A stretch of 13,477 nucleotides of DNA from an uncultured Acetatifactor sp. (lineage in GTDB: Bacteria > Bacillota > Clostridia > Lachnospirales > Lachnospiraceae), in the NCBI GenBank assembly GCA_947631715.1, contig CANRMK010000021.1:1-13477 (forward strand), in the 5' to 3' direction. The notes under the pieces were generated by a model that ran no database searches, was not told where the DNA came from, and saw nothing but the letters and a program-made list of their open reading frames with translations. The position numbers were made by a program, and so were the translations under genes. Positions 8,901-13,477 of the stretch are shown here, piece by piece (positions within the stretch are counted from its first letter, which is position 1; each line of letters opens with the position of its first letter).

Positions 8901-8978
8901 GACAACTCCTATGCGCGAAGATATTATCATGTGAAAAATATCCTGATCGATTACTTTAAGAAAATCAATGGGAGATAA
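5934..8978 (+). CDS. SF1 (DNA2/NAM7-like) helicase with WYL-like N-terminus and DUF2726-like nuclease C-terminus
   Basis: About 1014 residues from ATG 5934; an in-frame GTG at 5889 has no good ribosome binding site, while AAGGGAG lies 13 bases before the ATG. Residues ~3-80 resemble a WYL domain (AIHEGKWLQIEYH), often a ligand or nucleic-acid sensor. The helicase core has Walker A GPPGTGKT (352-359), Walker B DEAS (607-610), motif III GDPQQL (631-636), HHYRCH (685-690), motif V GTVHAFQGDE (781-790) and motif VI VAVSRARE (821-828). This is the Upf1/DNA2 set of ATP-dependent helicases. Between Walker A and B is a long, charged coiled-coil-like insertion. The C-terminus (~880-1014) resembles DUF2726, a PD-(D/E)XK-type nuclease: Asp937 in FDFVV, then ELDGKEH (956-962) and a following KRDQKK. 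All core motifs are intact, so an active helicase-nuclease is expected. It is co-transcribed with the pRiA4b/SEC-C gene. A defence or repair role is inferred. Confidence 0.9.
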   Translation: MNEISKAVFRAIHEGKWLQIEYHNQGRERTKFWIGIRDLDALKRKLSVDGLHIVQMSLKELKLDFDSILSATVIEGSYQKKNENLIEDIKIYPEKYEGLFGNVANLKILNYLAACNRLDTVPYYHDYSLLRLFDGDKLAEGKSILGQYPLTEEQFGALIRQFSAGISPKRKLKNIELALNVMSVHLPKQKGLYVLAYRRLLFDIKNRCLRPDEEITICYEYQVLEQKQSIRQFLNVEDYGLLEHFEQNQELIKDRITQNSPWIKGVDDMPYVIALGRDVKIDLQSEYDAIVKMYEAGRDFVPAPISAFFGEMLSRPVRKKTYPFAIVNRQINMDQLLAINNAMKYPLAYVQGPPGTGKTNTILNTITTAFFNERTVLFASYNNHPIDSVFEKLCNMKTAYGWRIPFPVVRLGNQEKVEQALEYMRHIYNETKKIPIKEQNLQRNKRLETQKLDELSQLLKQYEELLELQEKKAAIKEIADTQQRHLAFYADLFGRQMENVDRRQNELKGISLERALELLPQDDKYLLNYMYYASARCIRRLDEPKNEKLKNIIFSDEENRVETFEKYLSEEENVGQFLRIFPIVVTTCISAHKIGRPARYFDMVIMDEASQCNTAVSLVPIIRGNNLMLVGDPQQLNPVITLNPRTNEILRKMYNVTEEYDYIKNSIYKTYLACDAVSYETLLSHHYRCHAQIIQFSNKKYYHSKLKIDSSVHSDFPLVFMNVPRSSASVRNASTEEAEAIARYAAENREKTIGVITPFANQRDCIQETLRARGIANVTCGTVHAFQGDEKDVVLFSLAVTEQTGEKSYEWLKNNKELINVAVSRAREQLIIVGDGENINRLHDLHPEERDDLFELVNYVNTNGKSTITPRNTNSRALGVKPYSTQTEEAFLENLNHALDNILNGEGRCSVKKEVPVKQVFGENFSHEDFFYRGQFDFVVYQKNYAKQDIPILAIELDGKEHQEDEIVSKRDQKKNQICQEHHFELIRVDNSYARRYYHVKNILIDYFKKINGR

Positions 8979-9035
8979 TGGCCGCTCTTCTTGTTCATTT
9001 CTGCGATCATTATTAACGATCCCATTCACATATAT

Positions 9036-9050
9036 ATGTCTATTAGACAT
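9036..9050. promoter_or_regulatory. 15-bp perfect palindrome upstream of the hydrolase promoter
   Basis: ATGTCTATTAGACAT is a perfect dyad with 7-base arms around one T. It ends about 22 bases before the candidate -35 box of the hydrolase gene. The position fits an activator or repressor site. No regulator is assigned. Confidence 0.4.
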
Positions 9051-9071
9051 TACTTTCAACATAATAAATTA

Positions 9072-9099
9072 TTGCCATATGGGCCTTTCCATTTAGTAT
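9072..9099 (+). promoter_or_regulatory. Candidate promoter of the alpha/beta hydrolase gene
   Basis: TTGCCA (9072-9077, five of six consensus bases) and TAGTAT (9094-9099, four of six) are separated by 16 bases. Transcription would start near 9106, just before the ribosome binding site AAGGAGG. The match is moderate; the gap after the helicase gene makes a separate promoter likely. Confidence 0.4.
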
Positions 9100-9113
9100 A
9101 TCAACTAAGACAT

Positions 9114-9148
9114 AAGGAGGCGCCTCGTGGATCGAGGCAAACTGGAGA
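9114..9148 (+). promoter_or_regulatory. Strong ribosome binding site separated from the start by a spacer hairpin
   Basis: AAGGAGG (9114-9120) is 28 bases before ATG 9149, too far for normal use. The bases between contain a perfect hairpin, GCCTCG (9122-9127) with CGAGGC (9133-9138) around a 5-base loop. Folding it out leaves 11 bases from ribosome binding site to ATG. A GGAG at 9144-9147 is only one base from the ATG and is too close. Alternative reading: GTG 9127, 6 bases after AAGGAGG, starts a 13-codon peptide ending at TGA 9168 and overlapping the hydrolase start. Confidence 0.5.
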
Positions 9149-10006
9149 ATGACAGAAAAAACTTATGAAACGCCTTGCGGCGCGATTCATTACTGGATAG
9201 AAAAAGAGGCAGATACTCTGGGCGTTTCCCTTGTGTTTCTGCCGGGACTGACCGCAGATCACAGATTATTTGAGAGGCAGATTGCATATTTTGAAAAGAA
9301 ATGTCCTGTTTTTGTCTGGGACGCGCCGGGACATGCTGCGTCGTGGCCATTTGCCATGACTTTTTCCATGGAAGACAAGGCAAGATGGCTGAACGAGATC
9401 CTGATACGGGAGGACATGCACGACATTGTCATTGCAGGGCAGTCTATGGGCGGTTATGTGGGACAGATGTATGCGCAGTTGTTTCCCGAAAAGCTGCGGG
9501 GATTTGTCTCCATTGACTCCGCCTCTCTGCAAAGAGATTATATCACTGCAGCAGAGCTTTGGCTTTTGAAACGCATGGAGCCGGTTTATCGGTATTATCC
9601 ATGGAAATGGCTTTTGAAGCAGGGGACAAACGGTGTTGCCGTTTCTCGCTATGGGCGGGCTCTGATGCGAAGCATGATGATGGTCTATGACGGGGACAAA
9701 AGGAGATATGCGAGTCTTGCAGGGCATGGATTCAGGATTCTGGCGGAAGCGATAGAGAGAGATCTCCCCTATGAGATCAAGTGTCCGGCACTGCTGATCT
9801 GTGGTGAAAAGGACCATGCCGGTTCCTGCATCAGATACAATAAAGCGTGGCACAGGAAAGCAGGAATACCGATCGCATGGATCAAAAACGCAGGGCATAA
9901 TTCCAACACGGACGCCCCGAAACGGGTCAATGCGCTGATTGAAAAACTGATAAATAAGATAGACAAGATAGACAAGATAGATAAGACCGTCGGCGGTTTT
10001 TTATGA
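9149..10006 (+). CDS. Alpha/beta hydrolase
   Basis: A 285-residue cytoplasmic alpha/beta hydrolase of normal family length. FLPGLTAD (30-37) is the oxyanion-loop strand end, equivalent to HG in other members. The nucleophile elbow is GQSMGG with Ser99, the acid is Asp222 in CGEKDHAG, and the histidine is His250 in NAGHNSN. The triad is complete, so it should be an active esterase, lipase-like or C-C hydrolase; the substrate cannot be told. The cap region (~130-200) is aromatic and basic. The start at ATG 9149 fits the family, but its ribosome binding site is unusual. The C-terminus ends in three IDK repeats from a 9-bp tandem repeat, a tail not expected for the family. The gene overlaps the convergent acetyltransferase gene by 6 bp. 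Confidence 0.88.
   Translation: MTEKTYETPCGAIHYWIEKEADTLGVSLVFLPGLTADHRLFERQIAYFEKKCPVFVWDAPGHAASWPFAMTFSMEDKARWLNEILIREDMHDIVIAGQSMGGYVGQMYAQLFPEKLRGFVSIDSASLQRDYITAAELWLLKRMEPVYRYYPWKWLLKQGTNGVAVSRYGRALMRSMMMVYDGDKRRYASLAGHGFRILAEAIERDLPYEIKCPALLICGEKDHAGSCIRYNKAWHRKAGIPIAWIKNAGHNSNTDAPKRVNALIEKLINKIDKIDKIDKTVGGFL
9956..9982 (+). repeat. 9-bp tandem repeat, three copies, in the hydrolase 3' end
   Basis: AAGATAGAC occurs at 9956-9964 and 9965-9973, then AAGATAGAT at 9974-9982. It encodes repeated Ile-Asp-Lys. Because the unit is a multiple of three, copy-number change would lengthen or shorten the protein tail without a frameshift. Confidence 0.8.
9983..10002 (+). terminator. Weak intrinsic terminator overlapping the hydrolase stop
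   Basis: ACCG (9986-9989) pairs with CGGT (9994-9997) around the loop TCGG; outer A-T and G-T pairs can extend it. Six Ts follow (9997-10002). It lies inside the last codons of the hydrolase gene and could also affect the convergent acetyltransferase transcript. The core stem is short. Confidence 0.35.
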
Positions 10007-10504
10007 TTGCCTGAAAGCGATCATATTGCATCTGCTCCACAGTTCATCTTTGTATGCAAATGCATTTACTGTAGTATTCCTCTCAACAAAACCGGCTTTT
10101 TCATAACATTGTTCTGCCAAAGCGTTTTCCCGGAAAACATTCAGTTGAACCGCCGACGCTTTGGTTATATGGAAAGCATACTGGAGCGCCAGACGCAGCA
10201 TTTCTTTTCCATAACCCTTTCCGCGCTTTTCTCGGTCAACGATTATCAGCTTGAGAAATCCCATGTTATCTTCCGTATTGACAGAATAGCAGAAAAAGCC
10301 TGCCGGTTGTCCGTTATCTTCTGTCGCTACATAAGCGCTGTCTGCCCGATCGGCGGCATTTTTCGCCAAGAAATCATGAAAGGATTCTGGAGTGAGAGGG
10401 TATGGGATAAGGCCTGCACACCAAAAGGCGTGGGTCCTTTCGGTATCGACCCATTTTGATACATATTCGTAATCTTTGCTTGGAATATACGGCCGGATTC
10501 TCAT
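10001..10504 (-). CDS. GNAT family N-acetyltransferase
   Basis: 167 residues starting MRIRPYIPSKDYEYV, read on the minus strand from ATG at 10504; GAAAGG lies about 5 bases upstream on that strand. A longer in-frame extension to 10570 is unlikely because it would run through the promoter. The acetyl-CoA binding motif A is seen as IIVDREKRGKGYG (87-99), and motif B as LNVFRENALAEQCYEKAGF (121-139). These define the GNAT superfamily, which transfers an acetyl group from acetyl-CoA to an amine. The substrate is unknown; the closest feel is small RimI/PhnO-like N-acetyltransferases. It has its own promoter (10542-10570), divergent from the next gene, and converges on the hydrolase gene with a 6-bp overlap. 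Confidence 0.9.
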   Translation of the reverse strand: MRIRPYIPSKDYEYVSKWVDTERTHAFWCAGLIPYPLTPESFHDFLAKNAADRADSAYVATEDNGQPAGFFCYSVNTEDNMGFLKLIIVDREKRGKGYGKEMLRLALQYAFHITKASAVQLNVFRENALAEQCYEKAGFVERNTTVNAFAYKDELWSRCNMIAFRQS

Positions 10505-10541
10505 ATATAGCCTTTCAAAATAAATTTTATAGTTGCTTTTT

Positions 10542-10570
10542 ATTATAACGCAGTTCCGATGATATAACAA
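10542..10570 (-). promoter_or_regulatory. Promoter of the GNAT gene
   Basis: On the minus strand, TTGTTA (10570-10565) and a perfect TATAAT (10547-10542) are separated by 17 bases. Transcription would start about 30 bases upstream of the GNAT start codon. Confidence 0.65.
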
Positions 10571-10594
10571 TCAAAACTTCAGTTTTAGTTGTAA
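10565..10594. promoter_or_regulatory. Near-palindromic operator spanning both divergent -35 boxes
   Basis: The centre AAAACT-TC-AGTTTT (10573-10586) is a perfect inverted repeat. The outer arms TAACAA (10565-10570) and TTGTAA (10589-10594) also pair at five of six positions; only the two bases on each side between arm and centre do not match. The whole 30 bp is symmetric and covers the -35 elements of both promoters, so one bound dimer could control both genes. Confidence 0.5.
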
Positions 10595-10617
10595 ATATGG
10601 CCCGGCAATGGTATAAT
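10589..10617 (+). promoter_or_regulatory. Extended -10 promoter of the 160-aa hypothetical gene
   Basis: TTGTAA (10589-10594), a 17-base spacer and TATAAT (10612-10617), preceded by TGG (an extended -10). Transcription should begin near 10624. It is one of the best promoter matches in the window. Confidence 0.7.
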
Positions 10618-10664
10618 CAACTCGGCGATCGGTATGGGTATTAAGCACGCAATGGAGTGTAAAA

Positions 10665-11147
10665 ATGTATATTGAAAAATATTGGGGCAATTACATCGGC
10701 GGAACAGATGACAGCCTGACACTGTTGGAATATTTAGCAGACAAGCAGAAAACGGAAATTTCTTTGGACGAGATATTTGCGGATACGGGCCTGGACAAAC
10801 TGAACTGGGATTTCCGCAAGACAGAGCAGGAGCTGGGCTACGTCGATCCGCAAGGCAGGGAATATTCATTTTATTATGCGATTGACCTTGTTACAGACTT
10901 GGCGGCGCTGATGCTGGAGTGCAAAGTGAATGATGGCATATCACTGGCGCAGCTGCTGGACGATGAAGAGGGCCCTATGGTCTGCATTTTATCTACACCG
11001 GAAGAAAATGCGGCCATGAAGAAAGCGCTGACTGATTTTGCAGAAAATCCACTGGCGTACGACCTGTGCGAAATGGTTCCGGAAGAAGATATGCTGCAAA
11101 TGGCAGAGGACTGCGCAAATCTCTGCAGGGAGTTATTTGGAGCATAA
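10665..11147 (+). CDS. Hypothetical acidic protein, 160 aa
   Basis: ATG 10665 has GGAG (10654-10657) 7 bases upstream and a strong promoter, so this is a real gene. I do not recognise a named family. The protein is acidic and predicted mostly helical, with no signal peptide or membrane segment. It begins MYIEKYWGNYIGGTDDSLTL and contains FYYAIDLVTDLAALMLECKV near residues 70-95. The size, acidity and single-gene unit resemble the many small Firmicute cytoplasmic proteins of unknown role, some of which are immunity proteins, but nothing here shows that. It shares a putative operator with the divergent acetyltransferase gene, so the two may be co-regulated. The transcript may run to the terminator at 11325-11354. 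Confidence 0.82.
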   Translation: MYIEKYWGNYIGGTDDSLTLLEYLADKQKTEISLDEIFADTGLDKLNWDFRKTEQELGYVDPQGREYSFYYAIDLVTDLAALMLECKVNDGISLAQLLDDEEGPMVCILSTPEENAAMKKALTDFAENPLAYDLCEMVPEEDMLQMAEDCANLCRELFGA

Positions 11148-11613
11148 TAGAAGAACATTGAGACATCCTGCGGTACAGTCCGCTCGTATGGGTAAAAATG
11201 TAGGACATAATTCCGACACATCTGCCGTCAAAAGCGCAGGGGAAATCCAGACACACCTGTCATAAATCGGCATAGATTTACAGCAAACAAAAAATTGATC
11301 ACATATAAACTTTCGTTATTTCAGGGCGGACCTCTATTGGGGGCCGTCTTTTTTATGCCTGCAGGCAATGAGCCAAGCGGACGTGGCACGTTCATTTGGC
11401 AACTGCCGCAAGGGAACAGTGCATCGGCGGAACACGTTGAGCGCCGACCGGAGCATAGATCAAATGCCACGTCTGCCTGTAAGGACGATGATCGTAAGGC
11501 TTCATGGCGGAAATGGAAGCCGATGTTGCTTTACTTTTTCTGACGGAATGAAATAAAATAAAGGCACGGTACCGATGCGCCCGGAAACAGGGCGGGAAAT
11601 AAGGAGGAGTCCT
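11148..11613. other. 466-bp region without a convincing gene; inverted repeats and possible element remnant
   Basis: The first 175 bases show no clear signal. A terminator lies at 11325-11354 and the 12-bp palindrome TGCCTGCAGGCA at 11356-11367. GCGGACGTGGCA (11377-11388) can pair over its full 12 bases with TGCCACGTCTGC (11465-11476), with one G-T wobble, enclosing 76 bases that hold smaller stems. GGCTTC (11498-11503) pairs with GAAGCC (11516-11521). Short open frames exist on both strands (for example 11368-11556 plus) but none has a ribosome binding site or a recognisable protein. This could be a structured RNA, a MITE-like repeat or a decayed gene. Confidence 0.4.
11325..11354 (+). terminator. 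Intrinsic terminator
   Basis: GGCGG-A-CCTC (11325-11334) pairs with GGGG-CCGTC (11340-11348), with one bulged A and two G-T wobbles, around a 5-base loop. Six Ts (11349-11354) follow directly. It probably ends the transcript of the 160-aa gene 178 bases upstream. Confidence 0.6.
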
Positions 11614-11616
11614 TTG
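11601..11616 (+). promoter_or_regulatory. Ribosome binding site that fixes a TTG start
   Basis: AAGGAGG (11601-11607) lies 6 bases before TTG 11614. An ATG at 11575 is in frame but has no ribosome binding site, and its extra 13 residues precede the usual XRE beginning (ELGEKI), so TTG 11614 is the better start. Confidence 0.75.
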
Positions 11617-12129
11617 GAATTGGGAGAGAAGATCTGCCATCTGCGGAAGCTGTCGGGCATGACTCAGGAACAGCTGGCGGAGAAGTTAAATGTTGCCAGA
11701 CAGACCCTGTCTAAGTGGGAAAATGGAACCAGTATGCCGGATGTGGAGAGTGTTGTCAGGCTTTCTTTCCTGTTCCACACCTCTTTGGATGAACTATTGC
11801 TGGAGGAGGAAAGGCATATGGAAGAAGAAAAGACACAGATTACGTTGGCGGATATGATGCGTATCAATGCGCATAGCAGACGGATGAATCTGCTGCTCTG
11901 CGGAGGCCTTGTATTTCTGGCAATCGGCATTCTCATTGCAGTGTTTGAGAAAATGCTGGAAACCACTACTGAGAACCTGATCTACATCTTATACAGGTAT
12001 ATGGCAGTGGGAGAGTTTCAGGCGCCGCCTTTCAATTATGAGGCGCTATTGCTTCCGGCGTTTCTGGCAGGGGCAGTGGGCGCGGTCTTATGCCTGTGCT
12101 ATGCTGTGATGAGCAGAAAGAAAAAATAA
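11614..12129 (+). CDS. XRE regulator with two C-terminal membrane helices
   Basis: 171 residues from TTG 11614. Residues 2-59 form a typical Firmicute XRE helix-turn-helix: ELGEKICHLRKLSGMTQEQL, recognition helix VARQTLSKWENG, then MPDVESVVRLS and TSLDELLL. A charged linker follows (about 63-90). Two hydrophobic helices follow at about 91-111 (MNLLLCGGLVFLAIGILIAVF) and 144-166, with a basic end (SRKKK). This architecture, with cytoplasmic DNA binding and a short membrane anchor, is common in Clostridia and is thought to let membrane or envelope signals reach the promoter directly. The lipoprotein gene follows 101 bases later on the same strand and may be its partner or target. The promoter upstream is not clear; an AT-rich stretch at 11550-11560 could hold a -10. 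Confidence 0.87.
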   Translation: MELGEKICHLRKLSGMTQEQLAEKLNVARQTLSKWENGTSMPDVESVVRLSFLFHTSLDELLLEEERHMEEEKTQITLADMMRINAHSRRMNLLLCGGLVFLAIGILIAVFEKMLETTTENLIYILYRYMAVGEFQAPPFNYEALLLPAFLAGAVGAVLCLCYAVMSRKKK

Positions 12130-12170
12130 ACAGCATTACGGCGCCCTGAAAGATGCGGCGGTAAAAAACG

Positions 12171-12204
12171 ATGATAAAAAAACAATGATAAAAAAACAAT
12201 GATA
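12171..12204 (+). repeat. 14-bp A-rich tandem repeat before the lipoprotein gene
   Basis: ATGATAAAAAAACA occurs at 12171-12184 and again, identical, at 12185-12198, and a third partial copy begins at 12199. Each unit has a run of seven As. It lies between the XRE gene and the lipoprotein ribosome binding site, so copy changes could alter promoter or leader spacing. Confidence 0.75.
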
Positions 12205-12230
12205 TAAAAACCGGAAAGGAATGAGAGAAG

Positions 12231-12788
12231 ATGAAAAAGCATAACAGGATTTTCCTGCTGATGGCGGCATGCGCTCTGCTGTCTGCCGGGTGCGGGAAGA
12301 ATAACGGAACGGACAACGAGACATTGTACGGCGGGCTTATTGCGGGGCTTGAGGACGAGGAGCAGTATTCCCTGAGAGACATCGGAGAGAAAAACGATGT
12401 ACTGTTTACCACAAATCTGACCTATGACGACGGGAACGGACATAATGCGGCGGCGTACTGTACTCTGTACTATTCTTTGCACGGAGAGGTCTATTCCATC
12501 GATATCGAAAGCATGGGAACGGCCTACCCGGTTTGCTGTGGGGACAAATGCGTCTATACCGCGTCAGGCCATAGCCTGAATATTTACCGGTTTGACGAAA
12601 AGGGAAAGCAGTGGACGGTCTCCCTGTATGAAGAGGTCTTCAGCGGGGACGAAGACAGTTCCTATCAGCTGACAGAGGCCGGAGAGACAAAAGCCATCTC
12701 CGAGAAAGACTATGAGAAAGCGCTGCAAGAATATGGGGAGAGCGCCGTGGTCAGCTTCGGCTACGGCGCAAGTGATAATCCGTTCTAA
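12231..12788 (+). CDS. Small lipoprotein of unknown function
   Basis: 185 residues from ATG 12231, with GGAAAGGA 10 bases upstream. The N-terminus is a lipoprotein signal peptide: a basic MKKHNR, a hydrophobic core IFLLMAACALL, and lipobox SAGC with Cys21 as the lipidated residue, so the mature protein should sit on the outer face of the membrane. The rest is acidic and soluble, with beta-like segments (YCTLYYSLHGEVYSIDI, HSLNIYRFD) that suggest one or two repeats of a small beta-propeller or sensor fold, but no family is recognised. A pair of cysteines (VCCGDKC, about residues 101-106) is unusual for an exported protein. It follows the membrane-anchored XRE gene and may act with it in envelope sensing (inference). 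The gene is convergent with the histidine kinase gene. Confidence 0.82.
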   Translation: MKKHNRIFLLMAACALLSAGCGKNNGTDNETLYGGLIAGLEDEEQYSLRDIGEKNDVLFTTNLTYDDGNGHNAAAYCTLYYSLHGEVYSIDIESMGTAYPVCCGDKCVYTASGHSLNIYRFDEKGKQWTVSLYEEVFSGDEDSSYQLTEAGETKAISEKDYEKALQEYGESAVVSFGYGASDNPF

Positions 12789-12811
12789 GGTATTTTACAA
12801 TGGAATCGCCA

Positions 12812-12880
12812 CCGGGCAGCAGTCATCGGATTGCCCGGCAGTGTGGGCGCGGGCCCGCGCCTAAGGTCCCGCGCCTGAGG
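12812..12880. repeat. GC-rich inverted and direct repeats between convergent genes
   Basis: CCGGGCA (12812-12818) pairs with TGCCCGG (12832-12838). GGCGCGGGCCCGCGCC (12846-12861) is a perfect 16-bp palindrome. CCCGCGCCTAAGG (12854-12866) is followed one base later by CCCGCGCCTGAGG (12868-12880). No T-tract follows, so this is not a classical terminator, but the stems could stop transcripts from both sides. Confidence 0.6.
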
Positions 12881-12892
12881 ATTGCGGTATCT

Positions 12893-13477
12893 TTAGTCGG
12901 AGGCTTTCTTCACGAACTTTGAAATAGTCTGAAAGAATTTATCAATCTCAATGGGTTTGGAGAGATGGCCGTTCATGCCGCTCTCCACTGATTTTTTCAT
13001 ATCCTCATCGAAAGCGTTGGCCGTCATGGCGATGATCGGGATTCCGGCGGCATTGGGATGCCCGGAGCGCCGGATGATACGGGTGGCCTCCAGACCGTCC
13101 ATAATGGGCATCTGAATGTCCATCAGGATCAGGTCATAGAGACCGGGGGCGCTTGCGAGGAAAATGTCTACCGCCTCCTGGCCGTTGTGTGCCAGGTCAA
13201 CGATGGCGCCCTCCGTCTCTAATATGGTCTGCGCAATTTCAATATTCAGGTCGTTGTCCTCCACCAGCAGGATATGCAGTCCCTCTGCGGAAGAAACGGC
13301 ATGCAGGGCGGGCTCAGGCTGAGCGTCCGGCCGAGTTTGCTTTGTATCCGTATCCATGGGGAGCGTGATTGTAAAGTAGAAATTGCTGCCGTGGCCCGGT
13401 TCGCTGCTCAACCGGAGGCTGCCGCCCATCATCTGGACCAGGCGGCTGCTGATGGCAAGACCAAGCCCTGTACCGCC
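12893..13477 (-). CDS. Hybrid sensor histidine kinase, C-terminal part (5' end outside window)
   Basis: The minus-strand frame is open from the window edge to TAA at 12895-12893, giving 194 visible residues. It begins in the ATP-binding domain: GGTGLGLAIS (1-10) is the G2 box of HATPase_c, and PGHGSNFYFTITLP (27-40) is the usual domain end. A linker leads to a complete receiver domain (about 67-190): acidic pair Glu73-Asp74, phospho-acceptor Asp120 in LILMDIQMP, Thr152 in MTANAF, and Lys174 in LSKP. This is a hybrid kinase in which the phosphate passes from the kinase histidine to Asp120 and on to a phosphotransfer or output protein not seen here. Sensor and dimerisation domains are beyond the edge. 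Its GC content is higher than that of the left part of the window. Confidence 0.93.
   Translation of the reverse strand, partial: GGTGLGLAISSRLVQMMGGSLRLSSEPGHGSNFYFTITLPMDTDTKQTRPDAQPEPALHAVSSAEGLHILLVEDNDLNIEIAQTILETEGAIVDLAHNGQEAVDIFLASAPGLYDLILMDIQMPIMDGLEATRIIRRSGHPNAAGIPIIAMTANAFDEDMKKSVESGMNGHLSKPIEIDKFFQTISKFVKKASD

Noticed and set aside
9266..9898. 210-codon minus-strand frame opposite the hydrolase
   Set aside because: The hydrolase has a full catalytic triad on the plus strand; the antisense frame has no domain or start signal.
10007..10459. 150-codon plus-strand frame opposite the GNAT gene
   Set aside because: The minus-strand GNAT motifs, promoter and ribosome binding site are clear; this frame is its shadow.
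11368..11556. Short plus-strand open frame (62 codons) and a minus-strand frame over the same bases
   Set aside because: No ribosome binding site or recognisable domain; the frames coincide with inverted repeats, so I describe the region as non-coding.
12171..12204. CRISPR-like repeat array
   Set aside because: Only two and a half 14-bp units without unique spacers; this is a simple tandem repeat.
12812..12838. Intrinsic terminator for the lipoprotein gene
   Set aside because: The 7-bp stem has a 13-base loop and no T-tract on either strand, so I list it only as a repeat.

Overview
The window looks like chromosomal DNA from a Clostridia-type Firmicute, most likely Lachnospiraceae. This rests on purine-rich AGGAGG-type ribosome binding sites, sigma-A-like promoters with TATAAT boxes, GTG and TTG starts, a Gram-positive-style lipoprotein, XRE regulators of the SRQ/SKWE type, and moderate GC that rises toward the right end. 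The assignment is inference; no taxonomic marker gene is present.

Left part (1-3361). Two adjacent genes of unknown function (1-611, truncated by the window edge, and 623-2134) are homologous in their C-terminal halves and form a tandem paralogous pair in one operon. A small XRE-type DNA-binding protein (2197-2511) follows, then a 190-bp non-coding segment with a palindrome triplet and three consecutive RNA-type hairpins. The last hairpin buries the ribosome binding site of a PIN/NYN-like nuclease gene (2705-3361).

Central part (3414-8978). A clear promoter with a palindrome just after it drives two large genes. The first encodes a 778-residue protein with an N-terminal pRiA4b ORF-3-like domain, a helical middle and a C-terminal SEC-C zinc motif. 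The second encodes a ~1014-residue superfamily 1 (DNA2/NAM7/Upf1-like) helicase with a WYL-like N-terminus and a DUF2726/PD-(D/E)XK-like nuclease C-terminus. This helicase-nuclease plus partner, beside a PIN-like nuclease, is the best candidate for an undescribed system, plausibly nucleic-acid surveillance or anti-phage defence. The function is inferred from architecture only.

Right part (9000-13477). An alpha/beta hydrolase has an unusual translation start, with a hairpin between the ribosome binding site and the ATG. It converges on and overlaps by 6 bp a GNAT acetyltransferase. The GNAT gene is transcribed divergently from a 160-residue hypothetical gene, with a shared palindromic operator between their promoters. 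A 466-bp gene-free stretch with a terminator and further inverted repeats follows. Next come a membrane-anchored XRE regulator starting at TTG, a small lipoprotein, a GC-rich convergent intergenic region, and the C-terminal end of a hybrid sensor histidine kinase running off the right edge on the minus strand. No CRISPR array, tRNA, rRNA or intact transposase was seen.
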